NCBI GenBank assembly: GCA_023249165.1
Contig: JAHFDE010000075.1
Location: 1 to 10,153, forward strand
Direction: 5' to 3'
Length of the DNA: 10,153 nt
Origin: Candidatus Methylomirabilota bacterium
GTDB taxonomy: Bacteria > Methylomirabilota > Methylomirabilia > Methylomirabilales > CSP1-5
Part shown: positions 1 to 5,582 of the stretch, piece after piece
Position numbering within the stretch: the first letter of the stretch is position 1
Layout of the letters: the number at the start of each line of letters is the position of its first letter
Translations under genes and position numbers: made by a program
The notes under the pieces: model-generated
Told to the model about the DNA's origin: nothing
Databases searched by the model: none
The model's input: only the letters and a program-made list of their open reading frames with translations

Positions 1-318
1 GATACTCCCTCCGCGGAGAGGAGCGATGTCCATCTGTACTCGCTCCCCTCCCCGGGAAAGCACGACCCGATGGACCTCCTCGGCGAAGCGGACCAGTCGG
101 CCGTCAAAGGCTCGCTGGAGGGCCGCACCCAAAGAAGCGGGGTCGGGAGAGACCAGGTCGATGTCGAGGGCCTCCGGACCTTTGAGGAGGGCGTTACGCA
201 CAAAGCCGCCGACGAGGTAGACCGGGAGCAGGTCCCGTTCGGCGGCCAGCCGAACCATCTGCCGCAGCAGGGGATGATCACGAATGGCGAGCAGGATGCG
301 TCGAACGCGCTGGGCCAT
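1..318 (-). CDS. CCA-adding enzyme / poly(A) polymerase head domain (N-terminal part, runs off the window)
   Basis: This is the first 106 codons of a class II nucleotidyltransferase of the tRNA CCA-adding/poly(A) polymerase family, which completes or repairs the 3' CCA end of tRNA in the cytoplasm. The head domain is clear: a LVGGFVRN motif at residues 35-42 (nucleotide-binding GG-x-VR), the metal-binding pair D52-x-D54 in LDIDLV, and D97 within MDIAPLRGGSI, the family's conserved DFAxxRG-like strand. The neck, body and tail domains lie beyond the left edge, so a CCA-adding enzyme cannot be separated from a poly(A) polymerase. The ATG at 318 is preceded by AGGGTGAAGCG. The same AGGGT also fits the end of a -10 element, so it may not act as a ribosome binding site. 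The gene diverges from the DUF1858/cysE pair across a 149-bp gap. Confidence 0.87.
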   Translation of the reverse strand, partial: MAQRVRRILLAIRDHPLLRQMVRLAAERDLLPVYLVGGFVRNALLKGPEALDIDLVSPDPASLGAALQRAFDGRLVRFAEEVHRVVLSRGGERVQMDIAPLRGGSI

Positions 319-324
319 CGCTTC

Positions 325-354
325 ACCCTAAGGGAGGCAGAACGCGGATGTCAA
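325..354 (-). promoter_or_regulatory. Candidate sigma-70 promoter for the CCA-adding enzyme gene
   Basis: On the minus strand a perfect -35 TTGACA (354-349) is followed after 18 bp by TAGGGT (330-325). The predicted transcription start, about 7 nt downstream, falls on the A of the ATG at 318, so the transcript could be leaderless. Found by eye; no other strong promoter was seen between 319 and 467 for this gene. Confidence 0.4.
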
Positions 355-388
355 CACGCGCTTCACTCCTCGGCACGCCGAAAACTGC

Positions 389-417
389 TTGACGGCGCAA
401 AGCGTCAGGTTTACCCT
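389..417 (+). promoter_or_regulatory. Candidate sigma-70 promoter for DUF1858-cysE, overlapped by an inverted repeat
   Basis: TTGACG (389-394), a 17-bp spacer and TACCCT (412-417) point towards the DUF1858 gene and would give a 5' leader of roughly 45 nt. A perfect 5-bp inverted repeat TGACG-N8-CGTCA (390-394 and 403-407) overlaps the -35 element and spacer, a position suited to an operator. Whether a regulator binds is unknown. Confidence 0.45.
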
Positions 418-467
418 TACACCAGTTCGGCCCGTGGACAGGAACGGGTGTTCAGAGGGGAGGCGCG

Positions 468-671
468 ATGCGGATCGATAGGAAGATGAAGATCGAAGAT
501 GTCGTCCAGACATATCCGGAGACCATCTCGGTCTTCAGCCGTTACGGGGTGGCCTGTCTGAGCTGCTCCGCGGCCAGTTACGACAACATCGAGATCGGGG
601 CCAAGGTCCACGGCATCGATGTCGACCAGCTCCTGGCCGACCTGAACGCCACCATCATCGGACGAAACTGA
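468..671 (+). CDS. DUF1858 domain protein (CxxC redox-disulfide type)
   Basis: A 67-residue protein matching the whole DUF1858 family, also described as the hybrid-cluster-protein-associated redox disulfide domain. Visible family features are the opening MKIEDVVQTYPETISVF (from residue 7), the GVACLSC motif with cysteines at 30 and 33, and the ending HGIDVDQLLADLN (residues 48-60). There is no signal peptide, so it is probably cytoplasmic. The CxxC pair suggests thiol/disulfide or metal-linked chemistry, but the family's biochemical role is not settled. The ATG at 468 follows AGGGGAGGCGCG, a strong ribosome binding site; the next ATG (residue 7) has none as good. It sits 68 bp upstream of cysE on the same strand, probably in the same transcript, which hints at a sulfur or cysteine link. 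Confidence 0.9.
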   Translation: MRIDRKMKIEDVVQTYPETISVFSRYGVACLSCSAASYDNIEIGAKVHGIDVDQLLADLNATIIGRN

Positions 672-672
672 A

Positions 673-732
673 CGGTCCGCGATGCTGCTCGGCCCCTGAC
701 GCGGACCGGCAGGGATCGACTCTCTGAGAGAG
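673..732 (+). promoter_or_regulatory. Two potential RNA hairpins in the cysE leader
   Basis: A perfect 9-bp inverted repeat, CGGTCCGCG (673-681) and CGCGGACCG (700-708), encloses an 18-nt loop. It is followed by CTCTC-TGA-GAGAG (720-732), whose right arm lies within the purine-rich stretch that forms the cysE ribosome binding site. No T-run follows the first stem, so it is not a standard intrinsic terminator. These could be an mRNA processing or translational control element between the DUF1858 gene and cysE. The structure is seen; the function is a guess. Confidence 0.3.
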
Positions 733-739
733 GGTTCCA

Positions 740-1429
740 ATGTTCGAGACGCTCCGACGGGACATCCAGGCTGCGTGGGACCGTGATCCTGCCGTCCGAA
801 GTACGTTCGAGATCATTCTCTGCTATCCCGGCCTGCACGCGGTGTGGTTGCACCGGGTGGCGCATTGGTTCTGGAACCGGGGACTGCTCCTCATCGGCCG
901 GTTCATCTCCCATCTGAACCGCTTCCTAACCGGAATCGAGATCCACCCCGCGGCCCGCCTCGGCCCAGGGCTCTTTATCGACCACGGCATGGGGGTGGTG
1001 ATCGGCGAGACGAGTGAGGTGGGCGAGAATGTCACCATCTATCAGGGGGTGACGTTGGGGGGCACCAGCCTGGAACGCAAGAAGCGGCATCCCACGATCG
1101 GCAACAACGTCATCATCGGGAGCGGGGCCAAGATCCTCGGACCCTTCATGGTCGGGGACAACAGCAAGATCGGGTCGGGCTCGGTGGTGGTCAAGGAGGT
1201 CCCACCCGATTCGGTGGTGGTCGGCGTGCCGGGACGGGTCATCTTCCGGGAGGGCAAGAAGGTGACCGACATGGATTTCGACTGGACCAACCTCCCGGAC
1301 CCGGTGGCTCAAGCCCTGCAGTGCCTTCTCGATCGGGTGCACGACCTGGAGAAGGAGCTGGAAGAGCTGAAAGGCCGTGTGCCCCAGGACGCCCCGGCCG
1401 ACTTCTCACTCACCCGCCGCAAGGGCTGA
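740..1429 (+). CDS. cysE: Serine O-acetyltransferase
   Basis: CysE makes O-acetylserine from L-serine and acetyl-CoA, the committed step of cysteine synthesis in the cytoplasm. The 229-residue length matches the short Bacillus-type enzyme. After an N-terminal helical region (about 1-60), the left-handed beta-helix begins at GIEIHPAARLG (65-75) and FIDHGMGVVIGET (79-91). H82 corresponds to the catalytic histidine. E67 occupies the place of the acidic dyad partner, as is usual in this subgroup, where E. coli has D143. The hexapeptide repeats continue through VTLGGT, AKILG and GSGSVV to GVPGRVI near 170. A charged helical or coiled-coil tail covers about 185-217. The ATG at 740 is preceded by GAGAGAGGG at a normal distance. 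No cysK lies in the window. Confidence 0.95.
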   Translation: MFETLRRDIQAAWDRDPAVRSTFEIILCYPGLHAVWLHRVAHWFWNRGLLLIGRFISHLNRFLTGIEIHPAARLGPGLFIDHGMGVVIGETSEVGENVTIYQGVTLGGTSLERKKRHPTIGNNVIIGSGAKILGPFMVGDNSKIGSGSVVVKEVPPDSVVVGVPGRVIFREGKKVTDMDFDWTNLPDPVAQALQCLLDRVHDLEKELEELKGRVPQDAPADFSLTRRKG

Positions 1430-1460
1430 TCCCTTTCCCTCTGTGCCCAACGCCAGCCCA

Positions 1461-1569
1461 CTAGTGCCGTTCCAACTGTTTGTGTCAACTCGCTTGCGAC
1501 ACACGCCCACGACCGTTGCAACACAGGCACGCAGATCACATTAAGCTGGGCAAGTTGGAACGGTACTAG
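1461..1569. mobile_element. MITE-like non-coding inverted-repeat element (109 bp)
   Basis: The left arm (1461-1477) and the inverted right arm (1553-1569) match at 16 of 17 positions; the shared core is CCGTTCCAACT. Both ends carry CTAG, which can be read as a 4-bp target duplication flanking TIRs that begin TGCCGTTCC. CTAG fits the YTAR target preference known for IS5-type elements, but no transposase is present and the family is not identified. The inside holds a smaller stem, TGTGTC (1481-1486) with GACACA (1498-1503), and the palindrome GTTGCAAC. The element fills most of the 136-bp gap between convergent cysE and the DUF1015 gene, and the stop codon of the latter (1566-1568) lies in the right CTAG. 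It could also serve as a bidirectional transcription barrier. Confidence 0.55.
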
Positions 1570-2918
1570 AGAGACGTCGTGGGCACATCGAGGCCCTCTC
1601 GCGGATCCACCTGAAAGAAGACCAATCCGGACAAGAGCTTTGGATAGAAATAGGTGGACTTGGGTGGAAGCCGCTGTCCGGTACTCACCGCCGCCGCGAT
1701 CTGGGTCACGGGGATCGGGTTGAGAAAAAAGGCGGCGGCCGCGCGGCCGTGGCGCACCTCGCGAAGGGCCACCTCCTCATCCTGCGTAAACCTGATCATC
1801 TCCGGATCGGTGAGCTGAAGAACCCTCTGGAAGATCAGGTGTTCCAGGATGACGACATCGAGCGCCTGAGCACTACGTGACCCGCCCCGCTCCGTGAGCC
1901 GCTCCACCCCCCCGGGATCCTTCAAGGTCAAGAGGGTGAAGGTCTCTCCACCGGTGTAGAGACCAAAGACATGCCCTCGACGTCCCCGCTCCTCCATCTC
2001 CACGAGATATGTCTGGAGGCCCCCCTCCCCGTGACCGATCACCCTCTCCTCGCGAGAAAAGTGGGGCTCGAGAAGCCTGACAATCTCCGCTCCGGCACGT
2101 CCCCACTCGACCCGGATGAGCCGATGCGTCGGGAGGACCGTGAGCCCCTCGTCCTCGATGCTCACCAGGGTCATCATGACAAAGTTGTACGCCTTCTCGG
2201 GGCCCCCCGTGGCGTCGGCCCGCCGCATCTCCTCCCGGAAGGTGAGGGCGGTTTCATACCGGTGGTGTCCATCGGCGATAAAGAGGGGCCGATCACGAAA
2301 GGCCGTGACGAGGCAGGCAATGGCTTCTGGCTTCTGCAGGAGCCACAGTCGGTGCCGGACGCCCGCCTCATCCCCGAAATCGCACAGCGGATCTGTCCGG
2401 GTGGCCGAACGGAGCACGTCGGTGATCGATCCCGGCGGTCCCGGATAAAAGCAGAAGATCTGCTCGAGATTCACCGGGAGGGCCTGCATCAAGCTGAGGC
2501 GATCCGCCTTCGGCCCCGGCATGGTCCGTTCGTGGGGAAAGACGACGCGCGCGCCGTACTCCTCCAGGCCGACAGCCCCGATAAGCCCGGTCCGGACTCG
2601 CTGCCCTCCCCGCTTCCACGGATACTGCTGCTCATAGACGTAGAAGGCGGGCGCAGTCTCCCGGAGAAGAATGCCCGTCTCTTCCCACTCCTGAAAATAC
2701 CGTCGGGCCCGCAGATACCGGTTCTCCGCCGCATCGTCGCCCGTCCGGTCCTCCCCGAGAATGAGACGGATGACGTTGTGGGGGTGGCGGCGATGGAGTT
2801 CGCGTCGGAGTTCGTCGGGGATCACATCGTAGGGGGGAGAGACGACTGCCCCCAGGTCTCCGACCTTCTCCACATTGTACCGATACCCCCGAAAGGGACG
2901 GAGACGGGCCACGCGCAC
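1566..2918 (-). CDS. DUF1015 family protein (COG4198)
   Basis: A 450-residue cytoplasmic protein that aligns in character with the full DUF1015 family. Family hallmarks are RLRPFRGYRYN at the N-terminus, VVSPPYDVI (25-33), HPHNVIRLILGE (about 45-56) and the signature IADGHHRYETAL, with D216, H218, H219, R220 and Y221. A C-terminal LNPIPVTQIAAAVSTGQRLPPKSTYFYPKLLSGLV segment is also typical. The clustered His, Asp and Arg residues suggest an enzyme, but no reaction has been established for the family as far as I know. The start is GTG at 2918 with GGAGAGAGG just upstream. The gene stands alone on the minus strand, between the heptamer repeat array upstream and the MITE-like element at its stop codon. 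Confidence 0.93.
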   Translation of the reverse strand: MRVARLRPFRGYRYNVEKVGDLGAVVSPPYDVIPDELRRELHRRHPHNVIRLILGEDRTGDDAAENRYLRARRYFQEWEETGILLRETAPAFYVYEQQYPWKRGGQRVRTGLIGAVGLEEYGARVVFPHERTMPGPKADRLSLMQALPVNLEQIFCFYPGPPGSITDVLRSATRTDPLCDFGDEAGVRHRLWLLQKPEAIACLVTAFRDRPLFIADGHHRYETALTFREEMRRADATGGPEKAYNFVMMTLVSIEDEGLTVLPTHRLIRVEWGRAGAEIVRLLEPHFSREERVIGHGEGGLQTYLVEMEERGRRGHVFGLYTGGETFTLLTLKDPGGVERLTERGGSRSAQALDVVILEHLIFQRVLQLTDPEMIRFTQDEEVALREVRHGRAAAAFFLNPIPVTQIAAAVSTGQRLPPKSTYFYPKLLSGLVFFQVDPREGLDVPTTSL

Positions 2919-2930
2919 CTCTCTCCAAGA

Positions 2931-3052
2931 CTGGTGACTGGTGGTTGGTGGTTGGTGACCAATGAAAAGCCCGCAGTGGCTTATGACCAGTGAATAGTGA
3001 ATGGTAGCTCGTGTTCTTCACTAACCACTAATCACTAGTCACCAATCACTGG
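2931..3052. repeat. Degenerate 7-bp repeat array in inverted arrangement
   Basis: Units of the form YTGGTGR/ATAGTGA lie in register at 2931-2958 (four copies: CTGGTGA, CTGGTGG, TTGGTGG, TTGGTGA) and at 2987-3007 (about three copies). The opposite orientation follows at 3019-3052 (CACTAAC, CACTAAT, CACTAGT, CACCAAT, CACTGG). The two orientations could pair into a long imperfect hairpin. A short stem inside, AAGCC (2967-2971) with GGCTT (2978-2982), is followed on the minus strand by four T residues and could be a weak terminator for the propeller gene. The array fills the 127-bp gap between the FG-GAP gene and the DUF1015 gene, and the FG-GAP stop codon (3046-3048) is part of it. Confidence 0.7.
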
Positions 3053-4209
3053 CTCGCCGGACGAGCCGCCGGAGCGGCCGCCGGGGTAAAGCCTCCCCGC
3101 CCGTCTCCCAAATAGATGGCTGCCCGGTGCAGGGACGCGAAGACGAGCACGAGGTCGGGCTTTCCATCCTCGTTGAAGTCCCCCGCGCCTAGCACGATGG
3201 GGTCGTCGGGCACCTTCACGTCCGGCAACCGGGTGAACTGGCCGGTCCCGTCCCCCTTGAGGATGGTGAGATCCCTGGTGCTCCGGTTGCCGACGATCAG
3301 GTCGAGCCGTCCGTCCCCGGTGAAATCGCCGGCAACGACCGGGTGGGGGTTGACGCCGGTTGGAAACTCAATGAGCTTTCGCAGATTTCCCTTTCCATCA
3401 CCGGCCAAGAGGAGGAGGGTGTCGTCCCCGGCACAGACGATCGCCACGTCCTCGTGGCCATCCCCGGTAAAGTCGGCAAAGGCCATATAGTGGGGAAACC
3501 TTTTCACCTTAACAACCCGAGGCTCCTCGAAGGTCCCATCCTCCTTCCCGAGGAGGACCGAGATCGTATGCTGCCCAAGGCTGGTCACCACCAGGTCCAC
3601 GATCCCGTCTCGGTTGAGATCGGTCTGAGCCAGTATGTGAGGACGACTGCCCACAGGGTACCTGGCCACGAGACTCATGCCTCCCTTTCCATCTCCTCGA
3701 TGGACGAGAACGGTAGAGAGCAGGGTATCGGCCACCGCCAAATCACCCCGGCCGTCCCGGTCGAAATCGGCTGCCACCGCCGCTACAGGCCCCTGAAACC
3801 CCTCGAGCTCCTGCCGCTTGACGAAGCGGCCGCGCCCGTCATTGAGATACAGGGTGACCGTCCCCGCCCCGCTGTTCGCCGAGACCAGGTCCGGGTGCCC
3901 ATCCCCGTCGAAATCCCCCGCCGTCACCCACACCGGACCGCGCCCCACCTCGTAGGAGTGATTCGCGGCCACGCCCCCCCTGCCGTCGCCGAGGAGGACG
4001 GTAATCTTCCGCTCCGCCGAGGCGGCAATGGCCATGTCCAGATGTCCATCCTTATTGAAGTCGCCCACGACCACCGAGTGGGGGAATCGACCGGCCGCCT
4101 CGGTTCCTTCATGGCCATGGCCTGAGTTCTGCGCGAGGACCGGGAGGATCGCTCCCCCCACGCCGAGGCCAGAGAAGACGATGATCCACAACCACTCCCT
4201 GATCCTCAC
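3046..4209 (-). CDS. Exported seven-bladed FG-GAP/VCBS beta-propeller protein
   Basis: A 387-residue secreted protein. An N-terminal signal peptide (REWLWIIVFSGLGVGGAILPVLA, with likely cleavage near residue 26) is followed by seven FG-GAP repeats. Each repeat has a calcium-type loop of the DxDxDG class, starting at residues 50, 99, 148, 197, 246, 295 and 344, for example DFNKDGHLD and DFDGDGHPD. The spacing is exactly 49 residues throughout. Seven blades would close one integrin-like propeller, normally a binding scaffold outside the cytoplasm. I chose GTG 4209 because it gives a normal signal peptide and follows GAGGGGGCGAGCGACG. GTG 4233, one base after the cytochrome stop, is an alternative; a longer ATG frame from 4293 would run into the cytochrome gene. 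It probably shares a transcript with the cytochrome. The ligand is unknown. Confidence 0.9.
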   Translation of the reverse strand: MRIREWLWIIVFSGLGVGGAILPVLAQNSGHGHEGTEAAGRFPHSVVVGDFNKDGHLDMAIAASAERKITVLLGDGRGGVAANHSYEVGRGPVWVTAGDFDGDGHPDLVSANSGAGTVTLYLNDGRGRFVKRQELEGFQGPVAAVAADFDRDGRGDLAVADTLLSTVLVHRGDGKGGMSLVARYPVGSRPHILAQTDLNRDGIVDLVVTSLGQHTISVLLGKEDGTFEEPRVVKVKRFPHYMAFADFTGDGHEDVAIVCAGDDTLLLLAGDGKGNLRKLIEFPTGVNPHPVVAGDFTGDGRLDLIVGNRSTRDLTILKGDGTGQFTRLPDVKVPDDPIVLGAGDFNEDGKPDLVLVFASLHRAAIYLGDGRGGFTPAAAPAARPASQ

Positions 4210-4234
4210 CGTCGCTCGCCCCCTCTGGTCCACC

Positions 4235-4666
4235 TCACCGCTCCTGTTTCCCCGGCACCTCGACCCGTCTGGAGAGAGATCTGAGATAGGCAATCACATC
4301 CCAGATCCTCTCATCGCTCATCACCCGCTCCGCCGCAGGCATAAACCGGGTTTTGCCGACTGCCTCTCCACCCTCCTTGATGATCTCGAAGAGATATTGA
4401 TCTGGAAGCTGCCTCATGTGTTCCGCATTGGACAGATCGGGAATGGGGACGGGAGGCGGAGGGATCTTCTCGCCCCAGCCCCAGCCTTCCCCCCGCCCGC
4501 CGTGGCACTGGGAACAGTACTCCACGTAGAGCGCCTGCCCGCGGGCGGCATCCCCCCGCTCGGCGGCCACGGCCGGCGCGCCGAATGCGATGATCCCCCA
4601 CGCTACTGCGGCACGGAGACCGATGTCTGTCGCGGGGCTCACCGTTCGCGATTGCCCTCTGCTCAC
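4235..4666 (-). CDS. Exported monohaem cytochrome c
   Basis: A 143-residue class I c-type cytochrome that would carry electrons in the periplasm. It has a signal peptide (hydrophobic LRAAVAWGIIAFGAPAVAA, likely cleaved after residue 35), one haem-binding CSQCH (C51, C54, H55) and a probable axial methionine M109 in RFMPAAERVMSDERIWDVIAYLRSL. The last helix, DVIAYLRSL, is typical of the family. A proline-rich PPPPVPIP insert lies at 69-76. The start is GTG 4666, with AAAGG eight to nine bases upstream; GTG 4642 is possible but its purine run is farther away. The FG-GAP propeller gene follows within about 26 bp, so the two are likely co-transcribed and act in the same compartment. The redox partner is not evident. 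Confidence 0.92.
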   Translation of the reverse strand: MSRGQSRTVSPATDIGLRAAVAWGIIAFGAPAVAAERGDAARGQALYVEYCSQCHGGRGEGWGWGEKIPPPPVPIPDLSNAEHMRQLPDQYLFEIIKEGGEAVGKTRFMPAAERVMSDERIWDVIAYLRSLSRRVEVPGKQER

Positions 4667-4745
4667 TTCTACGACCTTTCAGGGAACCGCGCACTCTTCT
4701 TGTGTACGGCCTTGACTGATGGCCATGTTGTTCTTCGACTGCCGC

Positions 4746-4774
4746 AGGATAGACAAACTCCGGCCTGAAGGCAA
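4746..4774 (-). promoter_or_regulatory. Candidate promoter for the cytochrome c / FG-GAP unit
   Basis: On the minus strand TTGCCT (4774-4769), a 17-bp spacer and TATCCT (4751-4746) lie upstream of the cytochrome gene. They predict a start near 4739 and a leader of about 72 nt. The gap of 122 bp between the neighbouring gene's stop and this gene shows no other clear feature. Confidence 0.45.
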
Positions 4775-4788
4775 GCGCGAACCGATCC

Positions 4789-5343
4789 TTAATCGCTCAA
4801 GCGATCGTTCGCCTCCTGAGGCAACATGCGCACGAGGACAGATGCCGTGGACGCCGGCAGCAGCCGCGCCTCGACGAGCCCTTCGTTGATCCTCAGAGTG
4901 GCCCGCCGATCCAGATATGCCGGTGGAAGCCGGACCAGCCTCCCCTCCCGATGCCAGTCCGTGAAGGCCCGTACTATCCCGGGGCCTTGAGGCAGAATCA
5001 TGGCGAGTCCTTCCAGGAGGCGAGGCGGAAGCGTCGGGGGCGGGAGGGTCGGCAGAAGATCAAACCCCACCCCTGCAGGTTCCTCAGCCTCCGTGGTCCA
5101 AGCGGCGGGTACGTCAAAGGCCAGGATGACGATCTCCCAGCCTTTCCGGCCCTGACGGGCCACGATCTCACGGGTGTAGGCCTTGCCCCGTTCATCACCG
5201 CTCGCGAGGGGGGCCCGGCCAATTCCGGAGAAGAGACCGTACGTGAGGATGAGGGGCACGTGCCGGAGATCGGTGGCGTGGAGCAGCGTCACGGCAGGCG
5301 AACAGCCAGGCCCTTGCCTACTCTCCCCAGGGGTTCCCTCCAT
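4789..5343 (-). CDS. Uncharacterised protein, possibly ADP-ribosyltransferase-like fold
   Basis: A 184-residue protein not recognised with certainty. Near the N-terminus LLHATDLRHVPLILTYGL (residues 20-37) resembles the [YL]HxT..xxxxIxxxGL opening of ADP-ribosyltransferase-like families such as DarT/DUF4433, where the histidine (H22 here) contacts NAD. GKAYTREIVARQG (53-65) and GWEIVILAFDVPAAW (68-82) resemble the next helix and strand. A proline-rich stretch, LLPTLPPPTLPPRLLEG, follows. No convincing catalytic glutamate can be assigned, so activity is only a possibility. There is no signal peptide or membrane segment. ATG 5343 is chosen because AGGAG lies seven bases upstream; GTG 5292 (residue 18) is the alternative. 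The gene overlaps the upstream 59-residue gene by 26 bp, which implies translational coupling. Coding is well supported; the fold assignment is weak. Confidence 0.75.
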   Translation of the reverse strand: MEGTPGESRQGPGCSPAVTLLHATDLRHVPLILTYGLFSGIGRAPLASGDERGKAYTREIVARQGRKGWEIVILAFDVPAAWTTEAEEPAGVGFDLLPTLPPPTLPPRLLEGLAMILPQGPGIVRAFTDWHREGRLVRLPPAYLDRRATLRINEGLVEARLLPASTASVLVRMLPQEANDRLSD

Positions 5344-5497
5344 CCAGTTTCTCCTGGGTCTCCTCAAGCTCACGGGCCAATCGCTTGAGGTGCTCGGCCA
5401 CATACTCGGGAGAAGAGAGCTTCGCCAGCGCCTCGATGACCAGATCGAGCACGTGCATGAGGGAGGACTCATCCTTCGGATCGTACGAAAGCCGCAT
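5318..5497 (-). CDS. Small acidic helical protein, function unknown
   Basis: A 59-residue protein with no recognised family. The sequence is strongly helix-favouring and charged from about residue 13 onward (HVLDLVIEALAKLSS, then VAEHLKRLARELEETQEKL), consistent with a helical hairpin or dimerising coiled coil. The in-frame ATG at 5503 directly abuts the GAGGG purine run, leaving no spacer. The second ATG at 5497 sits six bases from it and is therefore preferred. The gene has a good promoter just upstream and overlaps the 184-residue gene downstream by 26 bp in another frame. A small helical partner before a possible ADP-ribosyltransferase-like protein is reminiscent of a toxin-antitoxin or regulator-effector pair, but nothing in the sequence proves this. 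Confidence 0.7.
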   Translation of the reverse strand: MRLSYDPKDESSLMHVLDLVIEALAKLSSPEYVAEHLKRLARELEETQEKLDGGNPWGE

Positions 5498-5516
5498 CGA
5501 CATCCCTCACCCGGGT

Positions 5517-5546
5517 ATTGTATCGGCTTCCGCCGGGCAAGTGCAA
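5517..5546 (-). promoter_or_regulatory. Strong candidate promoter for the 59-residue/184-residue gene pair
   Basis: On the minus strand TTGCAC (5546-5541), an 18-bp spacer and TACAAT (5522-5517) give the best -10 match in the window. The predicted start is near 5510, about a dozen bases before the preferred ATG at 5497, leaving just room for the GAGGG ribosome binding site. It lies in the 80-bp gap downstream of the LD-carboxypeptidase stop, so this pair is probably transcribed on its own. Confidence 0.55.
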
Positions 5547-5582
5547 GGGAAAGGGGAATCGGCAGAACCAGGGGCATACCCC

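Noticed and set aside
1430..1565. Small protein gene between cysE and the DUF1015 gene
   Set aside because: No frame with a start and ribosome binding site; the structure is fully explained by the inverted-repeat element.
1971..2993. 340-codon open frame on the plus strand
   Set aside because: It lies antisense to the DUF1015 gene, whose conserved motifs are unmistakable; the plus frame has no family-like features.
2931..3052. CRISPR-like array
   Set aside because: Units are only 7 bp, contiguous and degenerate, with no spacers and no cas genes nearby.
4682..4729. Leader peptide of 15 codons (MAISQGRTQEECAVP) before the cytochrome gene
   Set aside because: The upstream purines are only a weak ribosome binding site and the peptide has no regulatory signature; kept only as a note.
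3343..4768. Long plus-strand frames opposite the FG-GAP and cytochrome genes
   Set aside because: Antisense shadows of two genes with clear motifs and signal peptides.
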